NCBI RefSeq assembly: GCF_009834225.1
Contig: NZ_CP047176.1
Location: 3,472,001-3,536,000, forward strand
Source: Rathayibacter sp. VKM Ac-2759
GTDB taxonomy: Bacteria; Actinomycetota; Actinomycetes; Actinomycetales; Microbacteriaceae
DNA: 64,000 nucleotides
Reading direction: 5' to 3'
Each line of letters begins with the position of its first letter. The stretch's first letter is position 1. Of this stretch, positions 24,222 through 33,011 are shown piece after piece. The notes below the pieces were generated by a model. It was not told where the DNA came from, did not search any database, and saw only the letters and a program-made list of their open reading frames with translations. Made by a program: the position numbers and the translations under genes.

Positions 24222-25432
24222 GGACACCGCCTGTGGGCAACCAGACCGGGGACGGCCTCGTGCGCGACGTCGTCTTCACCTTCTCCTACGAGACGTACAC
24301 CGACGCGGCGCGCCGGGGCATGATGCGTCCGCCGGACCGCATCCTCACCTCGCTGATGGAGAGCCCCCAGGTGGGGCGCCTGATCGTGGCGAACCCGTTC
24401 CGCTTCCTGCCGACCGCCCTGGTCCGCTCCACCCTCGGCAAGGAGGTGGAGTTCCCGGGCACGCCGACGCGCGTCCTGCACACTCCGCTGCGCCTGCGCC
24501 GGAGCGACCCGACCGACATCGCCGGTCTCGAGAAGGAGTACCGGGCGTACGACCGCGGCATCGCGAAGCTGGCCGACGAGCTCGAGCTCGTCCGCCCCGT
24601 GGTCGTCACCACGAGCCCCGTCGTCGCCGGCTTCTCGCCCTTCGAGTGGGCGGAGCACGTGATGTTCTTCGCCCGCGACGACTGGACGACCTCCACCCGC
24701 TGGAAGAGCCACTGGCCCGCGTTCCAGGAGGCGTACCGCCGCGTGGCGACCTCCGGTCGCTCGGTGACCGCCGTCTCGCAGGAGATCATCGACCGCATCG
24801 CCCCCACCGGCCCGCACGCCGTGGTGCCGAACGGCGTGGCTCCGGAGGAGTGGGGCGGCCCGGTCCCCGACGCCCCCGAGTGGCTTCAGCGGATCCCCGG
24901 CCCGCGCGCCCTGCACGTGGGCACGCTCGACGACCGGCTCGACGTCGAGGGCATCGTCGCGGTCGCGACCGCGCATCCCGCGCTGCAGATCGTCCTGATG
25001 GGCCCGCAGCCCGATCCCGGCTACCTCGCCCCGCTCGCGCGCTTCTCGAACGTGCACCTGCACCACTCGGTGGGGCGGCGCGAACTGGTCGCGACGATGC
25101 GCAACGTCGATCTGTGCCTCCTCGCGCACCGGCGCACCCCGCTCACCGAGGCGATGAGCCCGCTGAAGCTCTACGAGTACGTCGCGAGCGGCTGCCCCGT
25201 CATCTCGGTCGACCTCCCGCCCATCCACGGGATCAGCGACCGCATCCGGATCGTGCCGACGATGGCGGAGTTCGCCTCCGTCGTCGACGACGCCCTCGCC
25301 GACGGCCACGCCACCGAGGAGGACCGCCTGGAGTGGGTGCACGCCAACTCGTGGGCCGCCCGGCACGGCACGGTCCTCGACATCCTGCTCGACCGCGGGG
25401 GCGCCCGCTCGGGCGAGGTCGTCTCCGGCTGA
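24218..25432 (+). CDS. Glycosyltransferase, GT-B fold (GT1/GT4-like)
   Basis: 404 residues. The C-terminal nucleotide-sugar domain shows ALHVGTLDDRLD, then PLKLYEYVASGCPVISVDLP, the E-x7-E-like donor site of GT4 enzymes. The N-terminal half has VVFTFSYETY and DDWTTSTRWKS. Probable role is transfer of a sugar to the lipid-linked repeat unit at the inner membrane. GTG 24218 overlaps the acetyltransferase stop. Donor and acceptor unknown. Confidence 0.82.
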   Translation: MRTPPVGNQTGDGLVRDVVFTFSYETYTDAARRGMMRPPDRILTSLMESPQVGRLIVANPFRFLPTALVRSTLGKEVEFPGTPTRVLHTPLRLRRSDPTDIAGLEKEYRAYDRGIAKLADELELVRPVVVTTSPVVAGFSPFEWAEHVMFFARDDWTTSTRWKSHWPAFQEAYRRVATSGRSVTAVSQEIIDRIAPTGPHAVVPNGVAPEEWGGPVPDAPEWLQRIPGPRALHVGTLDDRLDVEGIVAVATAHPALQIVLMGPQPDPGYLAPLARFSNVHLHHSVGRRELVATMRNVDLCLLAHRRTPLTEAMSPLKLYEYVASGCPVISVDLPPIHGISDRIRIVPTMAEFASVVDDALADGHATEEDRLEWVHANSWAARHGTVLDILLDRGGARSGEVVSG

Positions 25433-25527
25433 CCTCCGGGTCGCCTCCCCCGCTCCACCACGATCTCCCGTCACATTCAGCATCCGCCCGGGCCGGCCAT
25501 CGGCTCCCCGGTCCGGAGGAGGGCCCC

Positions 25528-26529
25528 ATGTCCGAGTTCCTGTTCGTCTGCTCCGGCGGAGGGCACCTCAAGCAGCTGTTCACGCTCTCGTCCCGGTTCG
25601 GGATCGATCCGGCCGATCAGCACTGGGGCACCTTCGACAACGGCCTGAGCCGCTCGCTCCTCGAGGGCCGTCGCGTGACCTTCAGCCGCTTCGCCGCCCC
25701 GCGGGACACCCTGCCGATCGCGCAGAACGCCCTGCTGGCGCACCGCATCATCGGCAAGGGCGACTACTCGGCGGTGTTCAGCACCGGGTCGAGCCCGGCG
25801 GTGTCCTTCATGCCGGAGGCGTCGCTGCGCGGCATCGAGTGCCACTACATCGAGAGCGCGGCCCGGGCCGACGGCCCCTCGATCACGGGGCGGATCATGT
25901 CGCGCCTGCCCGGGGTGAACACCTACAGCCAGTACCCGGTGTGGGCCGACGACCGCTGGAAGTTCGGCGGCTCCATCTTCGACGCCTTCACCACCGGCCC
26001 CGCGAGGGAGGTCACCGGGATCCGCCGGGTCGTCCTCTCCGTCGGCACCCAGGACCTCTACCCCTTCGACCGGCTGATCGCCGCCGCCGTCCCCCTGCTC
26101 TCGGGCGCGGAGGTGCTCTGGCAGACCGGCCTCGCCGACGTCTCGCCGTACGGCATCGAGGGCCGCGTCAGCGTCCCCCACCACGAGCTGCAGGAGGCGG
26201 TGGACGCCGCGGACGTGGTCATCGCGCACGCCGGCACGGGAGCCGCCATCACCGCCATCGAGGCGGGCAAGGTGCCGATCCTGGTCCCGCGCCTCGTCGC
26301 GCGCGGCGAGCACATCGACGACCACCAGATCCAGATCGCCCGCGAGCTCGACCGCCGCGGACTCGCGATCGCCGCGTCGCCCGAGGAGCTGACCGAGGAG
26401 CTGCTGCTCCGGGCCGCCGCCCTCTCGACGCGCGTCGTCGAGGACGTGGCCCCGTTCCGCTTCACTCCGGCCCGAGCGCGCCTGCGCCGCGGCCGGACCC
26501 GCGTCGCGTTCGGCGACCGCGCCGTCTAG
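25528..26529 (+). CDS. Fused PssD/PssE-type (Alg14-Alg13-like) glycosyltransferase
   Basis: 333 residues. The N-terminal half begins with CSGGGHLKQLFTL and keeps HYIESAAR, as in PssD/Alg14, the membrane-recruiting subunit. The C-terminal half has VVLSVGTQDLYPFDRLI, VIAHAGTGAAITAIEAGKVPILVPR and HIDDHQ, as in PssE/Alg13, the catalytic subunit. In many bacteria these are two proteins; here one chain carries both. It should add a sugar, often glucuronic acid or GlcNAc, to a lipid-linked glycan. GGAGGA precedes ATG 25528. Its stop is 4 bases from the convergent SGNH gene. Confidence 0.85.
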   Translation: MSEFLFVCSGGGHLKQLFTLSSRFGIDPADQHWGTFDNGLSRSLLEGRRVTFSRFAAPRDTLPIAQNALLAHRIIGKGDYSAVFSTGSSPAVSFMPEASLRGIECHYIESAARADGPSITGRIMSRLPGVNTYSQYPVWADDRWKFGGSIFDAFTTGPAREVTGIRRVVLSVGTQDLYPFDRLIAAAVPLLSGAEVLWQTGLADVSPYGIEGRVSVPHHELQEAVDAADVVIAHAGTGAAITAIEAGKVPILVPRLVARGEHIDDHQIQIARELDRRGLAIAASPEELTEELLLRAAALSTRVVEDVAPFRFTPARARLRRGRTRVAFGDRAV

Positions 26530-26533
26530 GGCG

Positions 26534-27409
26534 TCAGCCCGCGTTCGCGAGGAGCGCCGGCCACAGCGCGTCGGCGATCTTCCCCTGGCCCTGGATGGAC
26601 GGGTGGAAGTGGTCGACGAGGGAGATGTCGTCGCTCGTCACCGGCATCGAGTGCAGCGCTCCGCCGTCCGAGACGCAGTTCGCCACAGCGGCGCACTCCT
26701 CGGCGAGGATCGTGTTGTACTCGTCGATCGTGTCGCCCACGGCCGCGCGCCGCGCCACGTCCTCGTCGGCGTCCGACGCGGGGTTGTAGAGCAGCGAGTT
26801 GCAGTTGGGGCTCTGCGCCCAGCGCGACACCGCCTCGGAGTCCGTCCGCTCGGCGTCGAAGAAGGCGAGCAGGTCGGGGATGGACGCGACGAAGACCGTG
26901 GCGTCCGGGGATCCGGCCGAGAGGGTCTGCAGGGTCGACGCGATCGCCGCGCGGAAGGTGTCGGGGGGCGTGATCTCGGCGACCTTCTTGCGGCAGACGT
27001 CGTTCGCGCCGATCAGGAGGAGCACCAGGTCGGGGTCCGCGGCGACGGCCTTCTCGGCCTGCAGCGGCATCCGGTCCGAGGTGGCGCCCTTCGAGGCGAT
27101 GTTGTCGATGGTCGGCACGGCGCCGACGGTCTCGCCCGCCCGCCGTGCGATCGAGTCGACCGTCTCGTCCTCACCGGTCGCCCAGGAGGCGCTCGGGCAG
27201 GCCTTGTCCTGACCGCAGGCCGCGACGGCCGCCGTCATCGAGTCGCCCATGGCGACGATCGTCCCGGACTCGAACGGCAGGGCGCCCGAGGGGGCCGGCT
27301 CGGTGGTCTCCTCCGGAGCGGGCGAGGACGTGCAGCCGGCGAGGAGCACGGCGGCGACGGCAGCGGCGGCGGCGAGCCGGAGGCCGCGGTGACGGGTGGA
27401 ACGGGTCAT
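26534..27409 (-). CDS. SGNH/GDSL-family hydrolase lipoprotein
   Basis: A 291-residue exported esterase-like protein. The signal peptide ends in LLAGC (Cys26), so it is a lipoprotein. Block I is AMGDSMTAAV (Ser nucleophile), block III IGANDVC, and block V DHFHPS with the catalytic Asp-His pair. Six or more Cys suggest disulfides. Last gene of the minus-strand unit wzz-polymerase-GT-flippase-hydrolase, overlapping the flippase stop (ATGA). A deacetylase or esterase trimming acyl groups from the exported polysaccharide fits, given O-acyltransferases in the locus. Confidence 0.85.
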   Translation of the reverse strand: MTRSTRHRGLRLAAAAAVAAVLLAGCTSSPAPEETTEPAPSGALPFESGTIVAMGDSMTAAVAACGQDKACPSASWATGEDETVDSIARRAGETVGAVPTIDNIASKGATSDRMPLQAEKAVAADPDLVLLLIGANDVCRKKVAEITPPDTFRAAIASTLQTLSAGSPDATVFVASIPDLLAFFDAERTDSEAVSRWAQSPNCNSLLYNPASDADEDVARRAAVGDTIDEYNTILAEECAAVANCVSDGGALHSMPVTSDDISLVDHFHPSIQGQGKIADALWPALLANAG

Positions 27410-29142
27410 GCTGCGCCTCCATCGGCGGCCGGGGTGGGTGCGGGGGTCTTCGGGCCCTTGGGCTTGGGCTTCCTGACCTGCTTCACGAACGCGAGGATCT
27501 GCTGCAGGTCGCGGCGGTAGGCGGGGATCAGCATCGCGAGCGCCAGCGGCACGAGCGAGGCGAGACCGCCGAGCAGCAGGTGCAGGACCGAGGGGATCAC
27601 GAGGGCGATCTCGGCGGGGAGGGCCGAGATCAGACCGCCGAGGGCCTGATCGGTGAACGCGGGCAGATCGGTGTACTGCCCGACCGCCCAGGCCGCCCCG
27701 AACATGAACGGCACGATCAGCGCCGGGCGCAGCACCGGCATCAGGATGTCGGAGGAGCGCACGAAGGTGCCGCGGATCGCGAGCCCGAAGCCCGGGACCA
27801 GGAGCGCGAGCGTCGTGAGCCCGTAGAGCAGCGCGAGGCCCTCGACGCCGTTCCACCAGATGCCGAGGAAGAACGAGCCGATGACGATCGGGCGGGTGAC
27901 GACGTAGTACACGAGCTGGCGGTGCACGCGGCCGAGCGAGATGTAGATCCAGCCCTGCACGTTGCCGATGCCCTGGGCGATGCCGGCGATCGACAGCAGC
28001 GACAGGATCGTCGCCGAGGCCGACCACTGGGCGCCGAGCAGCAGGTCGACGAGCGGGCCCGAGAGGGCGGCGAGGACGCCGAAGGTCGGCAGGGTCAGGT
28101 AGCCGACCACCAGCAGCGCGCCGCGCACGTAGCGGCGGTAGCGCTCGCCGTCGTCCTGCAGCGAGGAGAGCACCGGCAGGGCCACGCGGCCCAGGGGTCC
28201 GTTGAGCTGCTGGAGCGGGAGGAGGAACAGCGAGTAGGCCCGCGAGTACTGGCCGAGCACCCCGTCGCCGAGCTGGCGGCCGACGATGACGTTGTCGAGG
28301 TTGCGCGCCGCGTAGTTGAGCAGCTGCACGCCGAAGATGCTCCCGCCCGTGGTGACGAGCGGAATGACCTCGCGGGCGATCCGCGGGCGGCCGAAGGTGG
28401 GCCGGGCGGCGACCCAGAGTGCGATGAAGCGGTAGACCAGCGCGCCGCCCTGGAGGACGACCAGCGACCAGACGCCCCAGCCGAGGAACGCGGCGATGAT
28501 CGAGCCGACGACCCCGACGAACATCGACACGACGTCGATCTTGGCCATCAGGCCGAAGCGCATCTCCTTCTGCACTCGCGCCTGGAGCGGCATGCAGAGG
28601 CTGTTGACGAGCAGGGTCGGAGCGACCGCGAGCGTCAGGACGATCAGGCGGTCCTCGTTGTAGAGGGCCGCGATGAGGGGCGCGCAGGCCGCGATGACGA
28701 TCGTGCCGACCACGCCCAGGGCGACGGACAGCCACAGCACCGAGCGCCAGACCTCGTCGCTCATCTTCTTGGACTGGATGATCGCGCCGGTCAGTCCGAA
28801 GTCCCGGACCAGGTCGGCGACGCCGACGATCGCGGTGACCATCGCGAGGAGGCCGAAGTCGCTCGGCGCGAGCAGACGCGCCAGGACGAGCGTCGAGATC
28901 AGCTGGATCGCCGTCTTGCCCCAGAGGCCGCCGAGGGTCTGCAGGACTCCGCGGCTCGCCGTGTGCCCGAGCGAGGGCTTGGGCGGCAGGTTGGGGCCGT
29001 CGCCGACCGTCGGCGACTGCGCGATCGCATCGGTCGCGAGCGTCTCGGTCGTGTGGGCGGTGTCGTCGATCGCCGCCTCGATCTGGTCGTCCGTGGCGCG
29101 GGACCGGGCGGAGGCGCCGCCGGAGGGGGTGGACGCCGTCAC
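27406..29142 (-). CDS. Wzx-type polysaccharide flippase
   Basis: 578 residues. A polar N-terminus of about 80 residues precedes about 14 hydrophobic segments of the MOP/polysaccharide-transporter fold. Family-like blocks are LLAPSDFGLLAMVTAIVGVADLVRDFGL and NVIVGRQLGDGVLGQYSRAY. It should flip lipid-linked repeat units outward. GTG 29142 is chosen because it overlaps the upstream glycosyltransferase stop (GTGA); ATG 29169 is the longer alternative. The C-terminus is Lys/Pro-rich (KPKPKGPKTPAP). Confidence 0.87.
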   Translation of the reverse strand: MTASTPSGGASARSRATDDQIEAAIDDTAHTTETLATDAIAQSPTVGDGPNLPPKPSLGHTASRGVLQTLGGLWGKTAIQLISTLVLARLLAPSDFGLLAMVTAIVGVADLVRDFGLTGAIIQSKKMSDEVWRSVLWLSVALGVVGTIVIAACAPLIAALYNEDRLIVLTLAVAPTLLVNSLCMPLQARVQKEMRFGLMAKIDVVSMFVGVVGSIIAAFLGWGVWSLVVLQGGALVYRFIALWVAARPTFGRPRIAREVIPLVTTGGSIFGVQLLNYAARNLDNVIVGRQLGDGVLGQYSRAYSLFLLPLQQLNGPLGRVALPVLSSLQDDGERYRRYVRGALLVVGYLTLPTFGVLAALSGPLVDLLLGAQWSASATILSLLSIAGIAQGIGNVQGWIYISLGRVHRQLVYYVVTRPIVIGSFFLGIWWNGVEGLALLYGLTTLALLVPGFGLAIRGTFVRSSDILMPVLRPALIVPFMFGAAWAVGQYTDLPAFTDQALGGLISALPAEIALVIPSVLHLLLGGLASLVPLALAMLIPAYRRDLQQILAFVKQVRKPKPKGPKTPAPTPAADGGAA

Positions 29143-29990
29143 GCGCGCGTCGTCTCGTCGCGATTCCATTCGGGTACGCCTCCTCGAGCGATGATCGACC
29201 GCGCCTCGAGGCGCGGTCGCAGATAGCCGTACCAGTACACGGGGAAGGCCGGCCACAGGGCGGGGCGGCGCAGCACGCGCTTCACGAGCGCGGCGATCCC
29301 TCCGCCCGCCGGCCGATCGGGGACGAGCCCCGAGGCGGCGAGCTGCGCGTTGCCGATCGCGATGCGCACCGTGCGCTTGATCTGGCTGCGCATCCGCCGG
29401 GGCGCCTTCACCGAGAAGGAGTGCCCGGCCAGGGTCATCCGCTCCTCGGGGGCGAAGAGCTGCTGCACGAAGCGGTCGTCGGCGATGATCTCGGGGAACT
29501 CGCCGAAGCGGCGCCGGCCCTCGGCCGAGAGGCCGTAGATCCCGGAGCCGACCAGCCCGCTCACGCGGTAGTCGGACAGCTCCCAGATCGAGTAGTGGGC
29601 GCGGACCGGCCAGCTCGCTCCCGTGGTGTCCACGTGGAACTCCGGAGCGGCGACCAGGGGCCCGTCCGGGCGGGCGAGCTCGTCGCCCAGCGCGAGCAGC
29701 GTCTCGGCCGAGACGCTCACGTCGGCGTCCACGTAGATGCGGGGGAAGACGGTCGCGACGCCGTCGGCCGCGTTCAGACCGGCGATCTTCGAGGCCCGCT
29801 CGGTCTCCGCGACCAGGATCCGAGGATCCACGGCGCGGGCGACCGCCGCGGTGCCGTCGGTGCAGCCGTTGGCACCGACGACGATCTCGAGTCGCCCCTC
29901 GGGATCGCCGTCCACGAGCGCGCCGAGGAGCCGCCCGATCACCGCCGCCTCGTCGTGCGCGGGGATGATCACGCTGACGCGCGCGCTCAC
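29139..29990 (-). CDS. Glycosyltransferase family 2
   Basis: A 283-residue GT-A enzyme. SVIIPAHDEAAVIGRLL opens the Rossmann part, GANGCTDGT binds the nucleotide, and YVDADVSV supplies the metal-binding DxD. The second half has the acceptor-side DDRFVQQLF. GTG 29990 overlaps the upstream polymerase stop and its own stop overlaps the flippase start, so the three are translated as a chain. Sugar specificity unknown. Confidence 0.87.
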   Translation of the reverse strand: MSARVSVIIPAHDEAAVIGRLLGALVDGDPEGRLEIVVGANGCTDGTAAVARAVDPRILVAETERASKIAGLNAADGVATVFPRIYVDADVSVSAETLLALGDELARPDGPLVAAPEFHVDTTGASWPVRAHYSIWELSDYRVSGLVGSGIYGLSAEGRRRFGEFPEIIADDRFVQQLFAPEERMTLAGHSFSVKAPRRMRSQIKRTVRIAIGNAQLAASGLVPDRPAGGGIAALVKRVLRRPALWPAFPVYWYGYLRPRLEARSIIARGGVPEWNRDETTRA

Positions 29991-31669
29991 GACTCGATGG
30001 GTGCGGGTCTGCGGACGACGTGGTCGGCGGAGTGGCTGCCGATGTGCGCGCCGAGGGCCGGCCCGTTCTCGGTGGCGTGCGGTCCGGAGCGCCTGAACGC
30101 CGAGACGTGCCCGGCGTCCTCGGACGCGAGCCGCCTGCGCGCCGACTTCCGCGGCGCCTCCGTGATCGTCCACGCCCCGACGGCCATGAACACCCAGAAG
30201 AGCATGAACGCCTGGTAGAAGCCGAACGCGTCGTAGAAGTAGGCCGAGACCGTGTACCCGACGAGCACGATGGCGACGGCGAACGCGAGTCCGGCGTACT
30301 GCGGCGTGGACGTGCGGCCGAACGAGTAGCGCAGCAGCATCACGATCGGTGCGAGGAAGAGGATCGCCAGCCCGAGGACCCCGACGGCTCCGGCGTCCAT
30401 GAGCGTGCCGAGCCACTGGTTGTCGAGGATGAACGAGTTCGCCTCGGGGCCCACCACGATGCGGCTGCCGACGCCCGTCCCGAAGAACGGATGCTCGCGC
30501 ACGATCGCCATCGCGGGCTCGAGGTCGGCGAGGCGACCCGCACCGGCCATGCCGGCGGAGGTGTACTGCGAGGCGATGAGGGCCTCGGGGTCGAGGAAGG
30601 AGCCGATCATGTCGGTCAGGATCTTGGGGATCAGGACGAAGCCGAGGCCCAGGACCGGGATCGCGCCCAGCAGCAGGTACCCGCCGATCTTCGGCCGCAG
30701 GATCAGCGTCACGAGGAACATCACGCCGAGCGTGACGATCGCGGTCCGCGAGACCGCGGTGACGACGCCGACCAGCAGCGCGAGGACGCAGCCGTAGTAG
30801 ATGATGCGGCGGTTGATCTCGTTGAAGGGCCAGCGGGCGTACTTCGAGAGGTAGACCGCGATCGGGATCATCATCGTGAACATCACGGCGAGCGCGATCG
30901 GGTGCTGCGACGAGCCGAACGAGCGGAAGCCACCGGCGCGGTACGCCTCCTGCTCGGCCCCGAGCTTCTCGAGCGGCAGGAACTGATCGAGCCTGGTGAA
31001 GATGTTCTGGTGGGTGACGCGCTCGATCACGGCGAAGAAGGCCACGAGGACGGCCGAGAAGACCAGCACCATCAGGAACGACTCGACGATCTTCTCGCTG
31101 CGCATCACGAGGCGCGAGACGAAGAAGAGGGAGAGGACCAGCAGGTCGATGATGATCGCGCCGATGACACCGCTGCCGAGGCCGCCGTCCGAGATGAACT
31201 GGACGTTGGCGGCGACCGACACGATGCTCGAGGCGATCCAGATGCCGATCGGCCAGCCGAACGCGGCGGGGCGCCAGACGAACTTCGGGTCGATCATGAG
31301 CGCGACGACCGCGGCGACGACCATCGCCACGATCATGAGCCGGTACGGCTCGAGCGCGAACCCGATCGGGATCGGCAGCGAGTAGTAGCGCGCCGGGATG
31401 AACATCACGACGGCGAGCAGCACGATGAAGCCGCCGGTCCAGTTGAAGACCAGCTTGCGCGTGAGGTAGAGGAACGAGATCCCGAACAGGACCGCTCCCG
31501 CGATCAGCGGGTTGAGGTAGTAGACGGCCGCGACGGCGACCGCCGAGAGGAGCAGGGTCGCGAGCGCCGAGCGGACCGTGAAGGTCCGCCGGACGAGGAT
31601 CTCGCCCGCGTACGGGTCGTCGCTCCCGGGGACCCCGATCGGGGTCCCCTTCATCGTCTTGGTGCTCAT
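29987..31669 (-). CDS. O-antigen ligase/polymerase (Wzy/WaaL family)
   Basis: 560 residues with about 12 hydrophobic segments. A large outer loop follows the middle helices, and the conserved EHPFFGTGVGS region is typical of the WaaL/Wzy_C signature. It should polymerise lipid-linked repeats outside the membrane, or ligate them to a carrier. The last 70 residues are polar and cytoplasmic. ATG 31669 lies 14 bases after the Wzz-like gene stop. Confidence 0.85.
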   Translation of the reverse strand: MSTKTMKGTPIGVPGSDDPYAGEILVRRTFTVRSALATLLLSAVAVAAVYYLNPLIAGAVLFGISFLYLTRKLVFNWTGGFIVLLAVVMFIPARYYSLPIPIGFALEPYRLMIVAMVVAAVVALMIDPKFVWRPAAFGWPIGIWIASSIVSVAANVQFISDGGLGSGVIGAIIIDLLVLSLFFVSRLVMRSEKIVESFLMVLVFSAVLVAFFAVIERVTHQNIFTRLDQFLPLEKLGAEQEAYRAGGFRSFGSSQHPIALAVMFTMMIPIAVYLSKYARWPFNEINRRIIYYGCVLALLVGVVTAVSRTAIVTLGVMFLVTLILRPKIGGYLLLGAIPVLGLGFVLIPKILTDMIGSFLDPEALIASQYTSAGMAGAGRLADLEPAMAIVREHPFFGTGVGSRIVVGPEANSFILDNQWLGTLMDAGAVGVLGLAILFLAPIVMLLRYSFGRTSTPQYAGLAFAVAIVLVGYTVSAYFYDAFGFYQAFMLFWVFMAVGAWTITEAPRKSARRRLASEDAGHVSAFRRSGPHATENGPALGAHIGSHSADHVVRRPAPIES

Positions 31670-31683
31670 CTGCGAACCCCGCG

Positions 31684-32553
31684 TCAGGTGGCGCTGCGCT
31701 TCCCGGAGGAGGCGAGCTCACCCGCCCCGGGAGCCGGCTCGGCGGAGGATCCGAGGGCCGCGGGACGCGGGTTCTCGGCGGTGCCGGAGCCGGTGATGGC
31801 CGGTCCGCGGCGGAACGACTCGCCACGGCGGACGGTGGCGCGGTTCGCGGTGACGCGCTCACGGGAGATGCGGATGTTGTAGAGGATGAACGCGAGGGCG
31901 ATGAACGCCAGGAACACGCCGAGGCCGGTGATGGCGATCGGGATGATCGGGTTCGAGCCCTCCTGCTCGACGACGTTGCCCTGGTCGGTGACCGACAGGG
32001 TGACGCGCTGGTCGGGAGCGGTTCCCGCGGCGTCCTGCTGGGCGCCCACGTAGGTCTGGAAGATCGTCGACGCGGTCTCGGAGATGAGGGTCGCGCGGGC
32101 CGGGTCGGTCGAGACTCCGACGATCGCGAGGATCGGGAGGGAGAAGCGGCCCGGGTTGGTCTCGGAGCCGGAGGGCTGCGTGGTGCGGCGGAGTCCGCTG
32201 AGCTCCTCGCCCTCGTTGAAGCCGCCGATGGCGGCCTCGACCTGCGCGCGGATCTCGGATCCGCTGACGAGGTACGCGTAGATGACGGCGGTGTTCGTCA
32301 GGTCCAGCTGCTGGGCAGCGGTCGTGCCCTCCTGGAGGGTCTGGCCGGGCCGGACGGCCGCGAACGGGTTCTGAGTGCCGCCTCCGAGCAGCACGGTGGT
32401 CTCGGACTGGTAGGTCGACTCGACGCGCGAGACGATCTCACCGTCCTTGACGGTGTATCCGGCGACCATCGCGGCCAGCACCGAGACGACGATGCCGACG
32501 GCGAGGAGCCATTTGTAGCTCCAGAGCACTCGGAGGTAAAGGGGAACGGACAT
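31684..32553 (-). CDS. Wzz-like chain-length determinant / capsular biosynthesis membrane protein
   Basis: 289 residues. Two transmembrane helices (about 13-32 and 210-232) bracket an outer domain, as in Wzz/YveK proteins. The N-terminal MSVPLYLRVLWSYKW is typical. The cytoplasmic tail is short and has no Tyr cluster or ATPase, so it is the adaptor type without a built-in kinase. First gene of the minus-strand polysaccharide unit; the promoter should lie in 32554-33011. It probably sets polymer length with the Wzy-type protein. Confidence 0.85.
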   Translation of the reverse strand: MSVPLYLRVLWSYKWLLAVGIVVSVLAAMVAGYTVKDGEIVSRVESTYQSETTVLLGGGTQNPFAAVRPGQTLQEGTTAAQQLDLTNTAVIYAYLVSGSEIRAQVEAAIGGFNEGEELSGLRRTTQPSGSETNPGRFSLPILAIVGVSTDPARATLISETASTIFQTYVGAQQDAAGTAPDQRVTLSVTDQGNVVEQEGSNPIIPIAITGLGVFLAFIALAFILYNIRISRERVTANRATVRRGESFRRGPAITGSGTAENPRPAALGSSAEPAPGAGELASSGKRSAT

Positions 32554-33011
32554 CTCGGTCTCGACTTCCAGACGGCGAGGTGTGGGACCTCGGGCGACGC
32601 GCCGCGTGCTCGGAGGGTGCAATGCTGCTGCAGACGATGGAGCAACGCCTCCGTCCATCACGGCGGTAATGGCGGAACGGGTGGTGTGGCGGTCGACGTC
32701 GGGATGACGAGGACGGAACCTGGTGCGTAGTGCGGTGTCGAACGTGCTCTCGCTGCGTCCGCACCGTCCTCCGGGCGGTCGGCCAGGGGGGTCGGAACGG
32801 GCAGAGAACCGGGACCCCGCGAGTGCGGTGCCCCGACACACTCATTGTGACCATAACCCACGGCACGCGGATGCCGGAAGTATTGCGGGTGTGTTAAGTC
32901 TGCCGGGCGTGCGACCCGCCCAGCAGGGCGTGCACTTGCTTTCCTCTCAGGCAGTCGAGGATGGTAGTCCTTGTTCATTCCTGAGCGCGCCGCCCTCACG
33001 ACAGGAGACGC
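32554..33011. other. Divergent promoter region of the polysaccharide locus
   Basis: 458 bases without a supported gene, between the Wzz-like gene and a glycosyltransferase gene. It should hold promoters for both arms of the locus. A possible minus-strand -10 TATGGT lies near 32854-32849. The 60 bases before 33012 are relatively A/T-rich, and AGGAG lies 5-9 bases before the start. No clear operator was found. Confidence 0.5.
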
